DNA of 64,000 bases from Owenia fusiformis. Lineage: Eukaryota; Annelida; Polychaeta; Sabellida; Oweniidae. The number at the start of each line of letters is the position of its first letter. Positions within the stretch are counted from its first letter, which is position 1. The DNA lies in contig CAIIXF020000012.1 in NCBI GenBank assembly GCA_903813345.2, positions 6,075,001-6,139,000 on the forward strand, in the 5' to 3' direction. Both the position numbers and the translations under genes were made by a program. The notes beneath the pieces were generated by a model. The model had not been told where the DNA came from. It saw only the letters and a list, made by a program, of their open reading frames with translations, and did no database searches. Positions 56,101 to 64,000 of the stretch are shown here, piece after piece.

Positions 56101-59100
56101 CGGAAGGTTGCAAGAAGTAACTTTTGGCAATACAATATGTTAGAGTTACCTCTTTGGTTTAAGAAAATATAAGGTGATGGGCTTTAAAGTGGTAAAAACA
56201 ATTTTCACGGCCGAATTGGACTTCAATTCCTACGATTTCAGGGGGTACTATAGGATTATTTCATAACATAAAGGGTATAGTTGCTATTGTTCTGCTTTCT
56301 GCAGCACACATTTATTGTTTATACAACAATCTGGCAGTTGCAGTATATGTGTGTATTCCAAACCTGATGAGGTTTCAGGGACATATTAACCGGAAATATA
56401 TTCCATATCCGGGTGAATATATTTTATATGTCCCGCTCCAACAAGGATCCAGGATATATAAAGCGTATTTCCCGCTCAAGCCCTTCTCCGGGGCAATACC
56501 ATGGCTATATACATCATAACTATTTCAGAACGGTCGGTCTTCATATAGGAAATATCCCTTGTGATATACAATATACAGGGCTTGCATTAACGGCGTCCCG
56601 TACATGTTAAGGACTCAAAAATAATTTGGAGGACGCAAAAATTGAAAATATTTCCGTTTTTTGGACGCAAATTTTTTTTAGGTCTTCAAACCCCAGTTAA
56701 ACCAATTGCCGGTCCAAATGATGAGAGATTTTGCTGACACATGAGACAAATCAATTAAGTTTGACATATCAAATGAAAGAGTATAAATTGGCCAACCTTG
56801 TGAAGGCAAAATCTAAGTATAATAGGCAGATAATCAGCAGTGTTTTACAGAAACACTAAGATAATTATCTTACAATAATCCGGCCACCATTTTTATTGAC
56901 CTACTCTCAAAACCAAAACATCATTGCTTTGAGACTAATGGGTCAGTAGCAAAAAAACTTTATCACTGTCCTGCCAACTTTCAATGGATAAAACAAACAC
57001 TGTAATACAATTGATCCTCTTGGCATTATCTCACATCATAGTGAGGAAGCACAAAGGGCAACATTTGAAAACAAATAAAATATTACAAGTCAAAAATCCA
57101 TATCAAACTATTGAATGTTGATCTTTATATTTCATTGAAATTAATAATGTGTCAGAAAGGAATATTGAGTTATTATTTACATCAGAGTGAGGAGGAACAA
57201 GGGGCAACATTGAAATACACATTAAGAAATGAACAAGTCAAATAGATCAATTGCTCATATACAGTTTGCATTTAAGTGGCAGGAAAATACTGATTTTATG
57301 ATTTTACATCGGGACATCCTATATATATCCTTCTATTTTCAATATATTGAGTCGAGCACCTCCAAATATGAAGGAGAATGCGAGCGAAGCGAGCGGCAAA
57401 TGGTCGAAAAAATTCAGTCTGTTGAAATTGCCAAAAGGCCCAAAAGGCCCAAAACGCAACAGTTTTTCCTATTCAGAAACAAATATTAGGTTATTCATGA
57501 AATAAAATGTTTTCATTGTCGAATGAACGAACATGCATTTATTCAGTCCGTACTTAACGTTTACTTCCATTTTAAATTCGCGGCAAGAAATCAAAAACTG
57601 AAAAATAAGGGACACACTTTTTTTTCAAAGGACACACTTTTTAAAAAAAATTGCGTCCTTGGGACTCAGAAATTTTCTAACCTAATGCAATCGCTGATAT
57701 ATCGTCTCTTGGTCCCTTTAGTCCCTCGGGAAGATATGTTGTATATATCCCTCGAGATATTCCCTGTATCGAAAACCTCCCAGTGCATTACCCCTATATA
57801 TTGTCCAGGCCTGTAGCCTGTAGTTCGAGCGAACCCCTCTGGCCAAAAATTCTTTCAAAACCATGGAGTTTTTCACCATTTTGAGCACTTTTAAGTAATT
57901 TTGGGCATTTTTGGACCAAAATTGTCAAAAGTGAACCCCCTTAGAAAATCCTGGCTAAGGGCCTGTTGTCCCTAAAACTTAATAGCATTATAGTAACTTA
58001 CTTTTGCATTCTGAGTACTCATCTTTGAAGGCCTCACATGGTCGCACCTGGAAATAGAAAAGACTAAACTTCAGGCATTATTTTCTATACCAAATACAGG
58101 GGTGTAGCCAGCTTTCACTCGTCAGGGTGGTAACGCCAGAAAATTTCAGTTTTCAGTCAGGGAGGGTGTGATTGTGGCATTAGCGACCCCATTTTAAGAT
58201 TTGTTTTGAATTTAACAAAAATTGATGCAACTACCTTCAAAATTGAACTCTAAGCTGCAAATAAAAAGCATCTTAGCGCTTAAGGTAGAAAGCAACTTAC
58301 TTTTTCACCCATTGGAATACATGTAAAATTGGCAAAGTTCAAATCATAATTTCTCAAATCCCAGCCCATTGAATCCTCACATCCATTCAGATCATGTAGT
58401 CCTATTCAAAAACTTCCCGTTCGGTTATATGGTGAAAAAAATATCCAACAAACGAAAAAAGATTTTGCCACATTTATAAGCGAGCATTGATTCTGGGCCT
58501 GTAAAAAGCACGTAGGACCTGATTACCCCATTGATTAACTGAGACCGCCAAAAATATAATTAAATTTTTTGGTTCAAAATAATAATCTGTCAGCGGTCCC
58601 TGACACTCCTACTAGCTATCACCAAACATTAATTGCCAATACATGTACACATATACGTGCCATACATCTACAAAGTAGCGAACTAGTATATTAAGTACTA
58701 CTTTTCCTATACGATGAGCAAAACAAATCTCAAGTAGGTTATATTGACCCTTCCTTTATTGGTTATAAGGGGTGTACCCCCCTAGTCATATAAATCCGAC
58801 CGTCGTATGCTTTATTTCTCATTATTTTTTGATAATTTGGATATTTATTTTTTGTTATTTTCTTGCATACTAGGGTCGTACACACTTGCCGGTTGTAAAT
58901 TGAGGGAAATGCTTTCCTGGCCTGTTTAGGCAACCAAAATCACACAAATTATGTATTAGAATATGCTCTTCATCGATAATGTATTTAATCCTACCTTACA
59001 CACGTCAAACGCTTGATAATTGAAGAAGTATAAGAATTTTTCTGGAAACAAATTTTTTCCCCATGTGTAGATGCATTCTGGGTAATGATTGTGTAAAAGT

Positions 59101-60443
59101 AAAACTCTAGGTGAAGCGAAAAACGAAATAACAATAAATAACGGCAGCCATATTGAGATCGAGATTTCAACTCGAAAAAGTTAATCATCGTCTTATGACA
59201 TGAATCGCCTTCTCAGACACCAAGGAGGGTGAAGAAACCGAAAACAGATATGTTGGTAATATATAATTACGATTTCGTTTTGGTTGCATGGTTTCACATT
59301 TAGACTGTATTCAGTGACCTTGAGTGACCTTGAAAGCCATATTGGAAATTGGTTCAAACATATACCAAAATGATTACATTTCTTCAATTATCAAGTGTTT
59401 CCTGTGTTTAAGGTAAGATTTAATATATTCTAGTTGAAGCATTGGATCCATTATCTTATCTGTGTAACTTTTGTTGGGCATAGAGGGCAGAAAAGCATTT
59501 ACCGCAATATACGGGGCTTAATATCCTCGACGCAAATGTTGAAAACAAAAATAAAAAACAAATATCCAAATCGTCAAAAAGAAACGTGAAACAACAACAT
59601 TAAGTCGAGTTCACTTGACTAGTACCCCCCTGGCTACGCCTATGAAATATTTCAGGAATACACACATTGATAATTTCACATTTTTAGTCTCCAACATACA
59701 TGTAAGAGTAGATCCATGCAGGGGATCCACTGACGGATCCACACCAGCCAATGGAGCAATGTGTTTGAATTCTAGAATATCCAGGAATTTATTGAGGTAG
59801 GTATTTGTAAGTGTGAGAGGCATGGATTATTCTACCATATCATAATCACACAGGCAAAAGATTGGGACATTTTCAGGCCTATATTCCTGGTATGAGATAT
59901 GGCCACTGTAATTTGTCAGCCGTTGATGTACTCTACGTGAACACATGTACCTGTAAAGTATGGTATGCATGTAAGTCAAAACTCCAATAGTCTAACTCAC
60001 CACCAGCGTTTCTCATCTAGGGCAAAGGGGTGTGACGTCGACGTGTGGGGTAATGTCGACATGAGGAATGGGGTAACTTCGACATTTACCATTTTCCGAC
60101 ATATTTGATGTTTGACGTTATTACTACTATTGAAGCAAACTTCTGCGAGACAAAACTATAGTTCAACTCGGGGGATGCTGGACAAAGTCTTTCGGCAACC
60201 AAATTAAATAATGTTTACTAAATCTCTAATATGATTAAATTGGTGGGCGATAATTGGGGAAAATAAACATGCTAGCATTTCAAATTGATTTCATGACAAT
60301 TAAAAGATGATTGGAGAGTGCAAATTATGATTCGGATCAATATATTATGATCACCTTACCATCCATGCGTCCGAAGGTAGATTTGCTTCATTCTTTCCAC
60401 GTAAATCTTCTACATTTTTATTCCATTTTGGATCGTTGGACAT
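43926..60443 (-). CDS. C22orf39: C22orf39 / PANTS-like twin CX9C protein, four exons
   Basis: Four exons join in phase into a 158-residue protein. Exon 2 gives VRPCEAFKDEYSECK and exon 3 YVYGNHFDCSRWKEDFENC, which align with human C22orf39 (RPCEAYRAEW..., YVHGERPACEQWQRDL...). Both cysteine pairs are C-X9-C (CEAFKDEYSEC; CSRWKEDFENC), so this is a CHCH-type helical hairpin with two disulfides. Exon 4 adds the charged HEKERRKNRLRAA helix, VWEYR and a long Gln/Lys/Glu tail absent from the shorter human protein. In mammals the protein (PANTS) regulates synaptic plasticity through reticulons; twin CX9C proteins often enter the mitochondrial intermembrane space. Which applies here is unknown. Start chosen at 60,443 because it keeps phase 0 into exon 2. 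Head to head with POLR2J. Confidence 0.88.
44760..45805 (-). mobile_element. Decayed mariner element, 1,046 bp
   Basis: Ends CAGGGTGATCAATAAATAAG and its complement, flanked by TA; arms of about 200 bp. On the minus strand LHWDNAPSHNAILTVQ and VLYSPDL (45,187-45,324) match the catalytic region of mariner transposases, and a KICRLWENG...TGVEDMNYML tail follows. Stops break the frame. It lies in C22orf39 intron 3 in the same orientation. Confidence 0.88.
46200..47295. repeat. Degenerate ACCTGACATAATATA repeats
   Basis: ACCTGACATAATATAAAA with TTTGAGTGTTTTCAAA recurs with a period near 34 bp at 47,140-47,290, and looser copies (GACCTGACATTATAT) are spread from 46,205. A GTGGAACACC-type MITE interrupts the field. 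Confidence 0.75.
46337..46520. mobile_element. GTGGAACACC-type MITE, 184 bp
   Basis: Ends ACAATGAAACCTATGTAAG and TTTTACAGGTTTCACTGT; inside, TGTTCCACTT-type motifs in both orientations. Same family as 55,703-55,869. Confidence 0.75.
47307..49999 (+). mobile_element. Mariner element split by a hAT-like insertion
   Basis: Ends CGAGGGGTGATCCAAAAGTC and its complement, flanked by TA (47,305-47,306; 50,000-50,001); arms of about 210 bp. Without the 1,595-bp insertion and its duplication it is about 1.09 kb. On the plus strand PYAQYSLDMALCDFLPFLQV near 49,430 matches the PYSPDLAPSDFHLFP block of mariner transposase, and KRYEKCVRIRGKYVEK near 49,610 its C-terminus. Inactive. Confidence 0.88.
47621..49215. 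mobile_element. Element with CAGGGTTCGTACACACC ends inside the mariner, TSD TACTA
   Basis: Ends CAGGGTTCGTACACACC and GGTGTACGAACCCTG, flanked by TACTA on both sides (47,616-47,620 and 49,216-49,220). Internal CTGGAAATGTCAGGGAA motifs repeat at both ends. CAGGG termini and a 5-bp duplication suggest a hAT-related MITE. A G-run lies at 48,076-48,087. Confidence 0.85.
50265..50400. repeat. Fragment of the CAGGCCCGTAGCC MITE family
   Basis: CAATTCTGGCCCAAAATCACT and CTCAAAATGGTGACAACT match the inside of the copy at 38,626. Ends are eroded. It lies just 3' of the ankyrin gene. Confidence 0.5.
50419..51561 (-). CDS. Ankyrin-repeat protein, intronless, nested in C22orf39 intron 3
   Basis: A 380-residue frame from MDISKSLVDINSQLHSAL. 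Four ankyrin-like repeats: about 10-40 (LVELLNNGADPN), 41-78 (CVKILLNFGADPN), 80-112 (GMTPLKAAIALNDPNMVEI, LLQNGANVS) and 150-198 (SPIHIAIDN, IVEILARHGAKL), with an insert of about 35 residues before the last. Residues 200-380 are mostly helical with no family I recognise; they include RRCLIETERKVNIMNLEERI. Ankyrin repeats mediate protein binding; a specific role cannot be read. An in-frame stop lies upstream and an acceptor-like TTTGTAATTAG just before the ATG, so a non-coding first exon is possible (see 54,958). Same strand as its host gene. Confidence 0.8.
   Translation of the reverse strand: MDISKSLVDINSQLHSALYFKNAEKLVELLNNGADPNYVHEDVAIFLHAVFCAYHFVSLADYECVKILLNFGADPNVINPGGMTPLKAAIALNDPNMVEILLQNGANVSHPKTSISEFLAKLPAWSELHYGKVVILWDSDNTYNENDFFKSPIHIAIDNRVRHFKETDVNAKYGEMYLKDNAKIVEILARHGAKLAVNGSTHNSDLKYAGIGLTSCAYVQLTAAASSSNPIGEELESIDRSATALFERDIEFYIQLLRIGVIPYPYKGILKLYVQYKTGKLTKTLSDITLKILESLVPPYVTLIEKNYQLISKAEKIKFELINQTVPSLGNIARMNIRRCLIETERKVNIMNLEERIKELEVPNELKYYLWYYDLLAFLE
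51659..51752. repeat. Tandem repeat, about 33 bp x 3
   Basis: Three copies of AAATGTAAATCTAAAACT then TTGTTTTTACA just upstream of the ankyrin gene. Confidence 0.85.
51828..51985. repeat. Tandem repeat, about 72 bp x 2
   Basis: TGTCAATGCAATCCTTCACA, GCTATTTTACTATACAAG, ATAACTCACTTAATGTCC occurs twice with few changes, plus a partial third. Confidence 0.85.
51986..54957. other. C22orf39 intron 3, right part: no gene seen
   Basis: About 3 kb of AT-rich DNA without recognised coding frames or transposon ends. A TCTTCACTCTTTCAAACT block at 54,920 is inverted at 55,633-55,665, so a diverged inverted repeat may frame the putative promoter region. Confidence 0.4.
54958..55260 (-). promoter_or_regulatory. 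CCAAT/GC-box cluster with a minus-strand splice donor
   Basis: CpG-richer than its surroundings. CCAAT boxes at 54,962-54,966, 55,045-55,049 and (inverted, ATTGG) 55,105-55,109, and a GGGGGCGGGGC GC box at 55,169-55,179. On the minus strand GGCGCG is followed at 54,957 by a perfect GTGAGT donor, so an exon could end here and splice to the ankyrin gene at about 51,573. This is an inference from motifs. Confidence 0.45.
55336..55454 (-). CDS. C22orf39: C22orf39 exon 3 (2 nt + 39 codons)
   Basis: Acceptor TTCCAG, donor GTAAGT. Encodes WKGRFHQTYVYGNHFDC and the second CX9C, then KFRKYDDLDAL; ends phase 0. Confidence 0.9.
55703..55869. mobile_element. GTGGAACACC-type MITE, 167 bp
   Basis: Ends ACAGTTGAACCTGCCTAG and ACACAGGTTCTACTGT, with AGTGGAACACCT on the left mirrored by GGTGTTCCACTT on the right. 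Confidence 0.85.
56390..57790. repeat. Dispersed repeat family R, copy 2, split by a hAT-like element
   Basis: CGGTCGGTCTTCATATAGG, AATATCCCTTGTGATAT before 56,576 and GGTCCCTTTAGTCCCTCGG, GAAGATATGTTGTATATATC after 57,696 match copy 1 (33,280-33,700) in opposite orientation. Confidence 0.6.
56576..57696. mobile_element. hAT-like element, 1.1 kb, CAGGGCTTGCATTA termini, TSD ATATA
   Basis: Ends CAGGGCTTGCATTAACGG and CCTAATGCAATCGCTG, flanked by ATATA on both sides. Subterminal GGACTCAAAAATAATTTGG and GGACGCAAAAA are mirrored by TTGCGTCCTTGGGACTCAG. No transposase recognised. Confidence 0.72.
57806..57965. mobile_element. MITE of the CAGGCCCGTAGCC family, TSD TTGTC
   Basis: Ends CAGGCCTGTAGCC and CTGGCTAAGGGCCTG, flanked by TTGTC on both sides (57,801-57,805; 57,966-57,970). 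Inside it matches copy 1 (TTTTTCACCATTTTG, TTTTTGGACCAAAATTGTC). It ends 36 bases from C22orf39 exon 2. Confidence 0.85.
58002..58047 (-). CDS. C22orf39: C22orf39 exon 2 (15 codons + 1 nt)
   Basis: A 46-nt exon, acceptor CTATTTCCAG and donor GTAAGT, encoding VRPCEAFKDEYSECK with the first CX9C. Confidence 0.9.
58097..58981. other. C22orf39 intron 1: transposon fragments, no gene seen
   Basis: CAGGGGTGTAGCCAGC at 58,097 opens a fragment like the MITE at 26,781 (shared AATTGATGCAACTACCTTCAAAATTG region), without its right end. At 58,872 TAGGGTCGTACACACTTGCC resembles the terminus of the element at 47,621. Confidence 0.45.
58982..59424. mobile_element. MITE, 443 bp, TIR TTTAATCCTACCTTA
   Basis: Left TATTTAATCCTACCTTACAC and CGCTTGATAATTGAAGAAG are mirrored by CTTCAATTATCAAGTGTTTC and TAAGGTAAGATTTAATA. 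No coding sequence. Confidence 0.75.
59425..60359. other. C22orf39 intron 1, promoter-proximal part: no gene seen
   Basis: Holds a CCCCCTGGCTACGCCTATG MITE fragment at 59,625 and a TCGACAT/GTCGAC run at 60,036-60,085. Nothing coding recognised. Confidence 0.4.
60360..60443 (-). CDS. C22orf39: C22orf39 exon 1 (28 codons)
   Basis: Opens MSNDPKWNKNVEDLRG and ends LPSDAWM at donor GTAAGG, phase 0. The residues fit the variable N-terminus of the family. Confidence 0.78.
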
Positions 60444-60710
60444 TTTTAGAGTTTTTGACCCGGAAGTGTCATCTATGGTATAACACTAGTAAATAGGCTC
60501 CCATTGATTGCTGGCTAAATATCTTATGAAATATAGACAAACATTTAGAGTGATTATAAAGCATCTTATAAACCATGACTTATTCCTGGAGAGGAAAATG
60601 CTTGATGATATAGTCTGGTAGTTCCGTAATTCTTTCAAACCGGAAATGGTGAATTCTTGTTTTAATTTTAGTGGAGTGTTACCTTACATTTTCAAAAATA
60701 CGAATTTACA
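60444..60710. promoter_or_regulatory. Shared head-to-head promoter of C22orf39 and POLR2J
   Basis: Only 267 bases separate the two start codons. ETS-like sites: CCGGAAGT at 60,460-60,467 and ACCGGAAAT at 60,639-60,647. No TATA box in a usable place. Bidirectional action is inferred from layout and motifs. Confidence 0.6.
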
Positions 60711-60763
60711 ATGAATGCTCCGCCAACTTTCGAGTCATTTCTCCTCTTTGATGGGGAGAAGAA
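60711..60763 (+). CDS. POLR2J: POLR2J exon 1 (17 codons + 2 nt)
   Basis: Starts at ATG 60,711 and ends before donor GTAAGT. Encodes [17 protein letters not shown] and the split lysine. Confidence 0.95.
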
Positions 60764-63290
60764 GTAAGTATTGTTTCTTTTGGAGTTATTTGAATGGTGG
60801 GGATTATTTTAGATGCTGATCAATGGGCTATACTCATCGGGTGGTGCATAATTCATGCAAAACATTGCCATGATTGTTTGGATGGTGGGCGATAATAGAG
60901 TAAACTTTTACTGGTTTATTGTCTCATTTTACTTACTGTTGGTTCAGACCCCAAGATCTCCCCATAAATGCAATCACCCAAAAGTTTAGAACTTAAAAAA
61001 GGATCATTTTGCTTTACATGTACATTCGTCAATTGAGTTCAAGTGGTTACAATGAAATTTTGAATGCGCTTACGCAATAATATGCTTACAGAATGTTGAT
61101 CCTGAGCCCTTTAGTGTATAATGGCCAGAAGATATTACTTGACAATTATGACTGGATAATGTATATTTATCACATACAACCGCTTCATTTCCACACGGTC
61201 CTAACTTCGACCGTTAATTTGAATGTTTGACCTACCGGATTTTTGAAATTCAAGGATTACGAGTCTCATACTGCACCATTTTTCTTCAAACTTGTTCTAT
61301 TCAAAGCATAACAAAATTACTTTATTATATTGCATTACTTTATTGTAAAGAGTCCCTCGTTCTAGCAGTGTTTTGGTCCCCAGCTGTTAGAAGGCCTTCT
61401 TAAAGCTGGGGACCAAAATGCCGCTGGAAGTAGGGACTCTGTTAGAGAGAATAATGTACCATCAGAAAGGGATTTTTGTTATGCTTTGAATGGAACAAGT
61501 TTAAAGAAAAATGGTGCAGTATGAGACTCGTAATCCTTGATTTTCAAACATCCAGTAGGTCAAAAATTCAAATTAACGGTCCAAGTTAGGACCACATGAT
61601 TTCAAGTCTTCACATTTTCATTATTGAGCGCAAAAGCTTGTCCTATTTTAAATTGCATTCATATTTTAAATATTTATCTCCTAATTACCAAAATTTCAAG
61701 TTTAATTTCAAATGGACTTACAGATAGTTGTGCCCTTACATGACAGTGTTTTTTTCATAGAGAAAATATTGGCCCAATTGAATTTTTGTCGAAAAATAGG
61801 ATGTACATGATACTACAAAAGAGAAAGACCATTCTCTTCAGTATTTGTTGCAAATTAACCTCTCCTATATTCATTTTTAGCACAATGGCCATGTTCCTCA
61901 TATTTATATTGCATTACTTTGTTACAAGTCACTGTTTGCATGAATATATAGCAGCCAGTATGTCAAAGTTGTCAAATATTTGCAGTCTATACTAACATAC
62001 ATTTTTCAATAGGTGAGACAATTTTAAAAAGGAGAGATAAGATTTTAGTCAAAGTTGTTAATACTTCTATAATGCAAGAAAAACTGTTCATGGTTTCAGA
62101 CATTAAATGTTTTTCGCCTCCCTCATAGCAAGTTATCCCAAACTTAGTCATTAGCAATACAGTTTTAGGGGTTTCACTAGAATATTTCTCACAACAGGCT
62201 AAATGAATGAAAACAACAGGCAAAATTAATGGAAATTGTAAATTTAACATGGAAAAGTCCCTGAAAACAACAGGCAATTTTGTGAGTGTTGCCTGCTGCT
62301 AGTGAAACCCCTGAGTATGTAACAGGCAAGGTCATTTTCCAATGGCTGAAAAATCATATAGACTATTGTTTTATTGTACATTTTCAGAATTGAAATCGTC
62401 AAAGACACGAAGGTTCCAAATGCAGCTATGTTTACAGTAAATAAGGAGGACCACACATTGGGGAATATGATAAGAGGGTGAGTAAAGTAATTTTCCAAAG
62501 GATCAGTTAAAGAAATATATTGTGTAATGTATTGTGTAAAACCTCCTTAACCTTCATTGTGTACAACTACTTTAAATTAATGTATATGTGGCGTGTCATG
62601 GCCATAAGAGCCAATCATAGTTGAAATATAACTACACTACGTAAACCCACATGGTTGTCTTGTGCTCCAAATATATTTCATATTGTTCCTTTTATATTTG
62701 GGTGAAACAAAAACATGTGGAGCTTTTTGAATAGTAGAGCTTATATAAATTATTCCAGGGACATTCCATGTTGAATCAGCAGCCAGTCTGTGTTCATGAC
62801 ATTTGTTTTGTGAATGTGGATTCTTTATGGTTAAAAATGTAATATCCTAAAATCTCATTAAAAACGAGACTTCAACGAGATTTCAAAGCTATATTTCAAA
62901 TGCTCAATCAGACTATTTATTGAATTGAATTGAATTCATTTGCTTGCCTGTTGTCAGAAAGCATAGGCCCAAGAACATGTATAATTTTAAATCAAAGATT
63001 GTCCAATCAGTAGAAAATATTTTCTCTTCAAACTCAATTTTTTAAACAGTTTCCCTGGCCTTACCCCTGGTTGTAGATAGGCCTTTGTGTAATGAATGTA
63101 TCCTTGCATTTGCAGACAATTGTTGAAAGACCCTCAAGTGTTGTTTGCAGGCTATAAGAACCCCCACCCCTTAGAGCACAAGATTGTTGTGCGGATACAG
63201 ACTACCTCAGACTATAGCCCTATGGAGGCATTCACAAACGCAATTACAGATTTGATCTCAGAAATTTCATTGCTCGAAGAAAGATTCAGA
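60711..63290 (+). CDS. POLR2J: RNA polymerase II subunit RPB11, exons 1-3 (3' partial)
   Basis: Three exons (60,711-60,763; 62,388-62,477; 63,116-63,290) join in phase to 106 residues: [76 protein letters not shown] and so on to [11 protein letters not shown]. This is near identical to human POLR2J (117 residues). RPB11 pairs with RPB3 in the Pol II assembly platform, the counterpart of the bacterial alpha-subunit dimer; the DHTLGN motif is at the dimer interface. The last exon (about ten residues, VAIKxKQ in relatives) is not found before 64,000 and must lie to the right. Introns 1 and 3 carry palindromic elements. Confidence 0.97.
61194..61596. mobile_element. 400-bp palindromic foldback element in POLR2J intron 1
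   Basis: GGTCCTAACTTCGACCGTTAA, GATTACGAGTCTCATACTGC, ACCATTTTTCTTCAAACTTG, TTCAAAGCATAACAAAA on the left is mirrored on the right. The centre folds too: AGAGTCCCTCGTTCTAGCAG, TGTTTTGGTCCCCAGCT against AGCTGGGGACCAAAATGCCG. Nearly the whole element is one inverted repeat with a loop of about 15 bases. Confidence 0.9.
62166..62313. mobile_element. Small MITE, 148 bp, TIR AGGGGTTTCACTAG
   Basis: Left AGGGGTTTCACTAG and right CTAGTGAAACCCCTG, with ACAACAGGC motifs inside. In POLR2J intron 1, 75 bases before exon 2. Confidence 0.75.
62388..62477 (+). CDS. POLR2J: POLR2J exon 2
   Basis: Acceptor ACATTTTCAG, donor GTGAGT. Completes the lysine, then [19 protein letters not shown] and [10 protein letters not shown]; ends in phase 2. 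Confidence 0.95.
62478..63115. other. POLR2J intron 2: nothing recognised
   Basis: AT-rich intron with no repeat ends or coding frames. Confidence 0.5.
63116..63290 (+). CDS. POLR2J: POLR2J exon 3
   Basis: Acceptor CATTTGCAG, donor GTAAGT. Encodes [20 protein letters not shown] through SLLEERFR; ends in phase 0. Confidence 0.95.
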
Positions 63291-63397
63291 GTAAGTGCTC
63301 CAGTATTTTCGCGTGCGATTTAATTTAGTGAAATTTGTGATTGTGGTAAAATCATATATGAGATAACTTGGTTTACTTACATATTGGTATTGAAAGA

Positions 63398-63763
63398 TTT
63401 GTCCGCTGTGACGGAGCATGTTATTTTTTATAAATACACCAAGAAAACCACACAATTTATTTTTAACTCACATGTTTCGTTAGACCAAAGAAAATTACTT
63501 CATGCAATGGATATATCATTTGCGGATAACTTTCATTTCTGTAAGAAGTACCATAATGGAAGGATGAAAAGCTATTGGCACGATGTAGTAACACAATAAT
63601 ATTTTAATATGTTATCAGCATAACTCTGAAGGAATTACTGAGATATTGATGTATTGAGTCGTTTTTGATTTTTTTATAAAAAATAATGTTTATTTTTTTT
63701 GTCCGCTGTGACGGAGCAGTTGCAAATGAGAATTGTGAAACTGCTCCGTCACAGCGGACAAAA
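63398..63763. mobile_element. TIR element, 366 bp, TTTGTCCGCTGTGACGGAGCA ends, with an extra internal copy
   Basis: TTTGTCCGCTGTGACGGAGC occurs at 63,398 and again at 63,698, and inverted at 63,741-63,763. The internal and right copies form a perfect hairpin of at least 20 bp with an 18-base loop, extended by A/T-rich arms (TTTTTTTATAAAAAATAA). In POLR2J intron 3. Confidence 0.85.
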
Positions 63764-64000
63764 CATCTAAAAATTATTTTTTTATAAAAAAATTAAAAAG
63801 ACCCAATATACATCCAGAACTTATTGATACATTCAGTTATACTGAAAACATATGTAAATATTATCATGTCACTATAGCATGCCATTAAAAAAGAAATAGA
63901 GTATGATACTCTGGCGCCGTTTTCAATAGCTTTTGCTCCTAGCGTTATTGAACTTTAAACAGAAGTGAAGGTTACTTGCAAATGATGTATCCATTGCATG
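63764..64000. other. POLR2J intron 3, right edge: nothing recognised
   Basis: No acceptor followed by a POLR2J C-terminal codon series is visible before the window ends. Confidence 0.45.

Overview
This is eukaryotic, animal nuclear DNA: AT-rich, with GT-AG introns, widely spaced genes and very many DNA transposons and inverted-repeat elements. The gene set (MYBBP1A, a GT92 glycosyltransferase, C22orf39/PANTS, POLR2J) and the repeat style (mariner, hAT-like and TTAA MITEs, a Penelope-like element, GGACGG-rich repeat carriers) fit a bilaterian marine invertebrate. I cannot name the species or phylum with confidence.

Layout. (1) 1-24,741: the 5' half of MYBBP1A (nucleolar Myb-binding protein 1A / Pol5 family) on the minus strand. 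Thirteen phase-consistent exons give about 614 residues; the 3' half lies left of the window. Intron 8 is almost entirely a 6.8 kb minisatellite of about 74 copies of a 91/93-bp unit. Other introns hold two GGACGG-type repeat carriers, a hAT-like element with a 29-bp perfect hairpin, and small MITEs. (2) 24,846-33,700: a nest of mobile elements. A Penelope-like GIY-YIG end is split by a 5.5 kb TA-flanked element, which itself holds a hAT-like copy (with a MITE inside) and a 2.7 kb foldback element. A decayed mariner follows. (3) 34,249-36,9xx: a GT92 glycosyltransferase gene, minus strand, with its coding region in one exon. A TTAA-flanked MITE sits exactly at its stop codon. (4) 37,877-43,748: a 2.1 kb tandem segmental duplication; only the second copy carries a hAT-like insertion. 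(5) 43,926-60,443: C22orf39/PANTS, a twin CX9C protein of 158 residues in four exons, minus strand. Its 11 kb intron 3 hosts an intronless ankyrin-repeat gene (50,419-51,561), two mariners (one broken by a hAT-like element) and a CCAAT/GC-box cluster that may be a promoter. (6) 60,711-end: POLR2J (RPB11 subunit of RNA polymerase II), plus strand, exons 1-3; the last exon is beyond the window. It is head to head with C22orf39 across a 267-bp shared promoter with two ETS-like sites.

The genes are independent housekeeping or cell-surface genes, not a pathway: MYBBP1A acts in the nucleolus, POLR2J in transcription, C22orf39 is a small CHCH-type protein and GT92 a Golgi-type enzyme. The most unusual structures are the minisatellite intron that starts six bases after a splice donor, the nested element stack, and several long perfect or near-perfect palindromes in introns.
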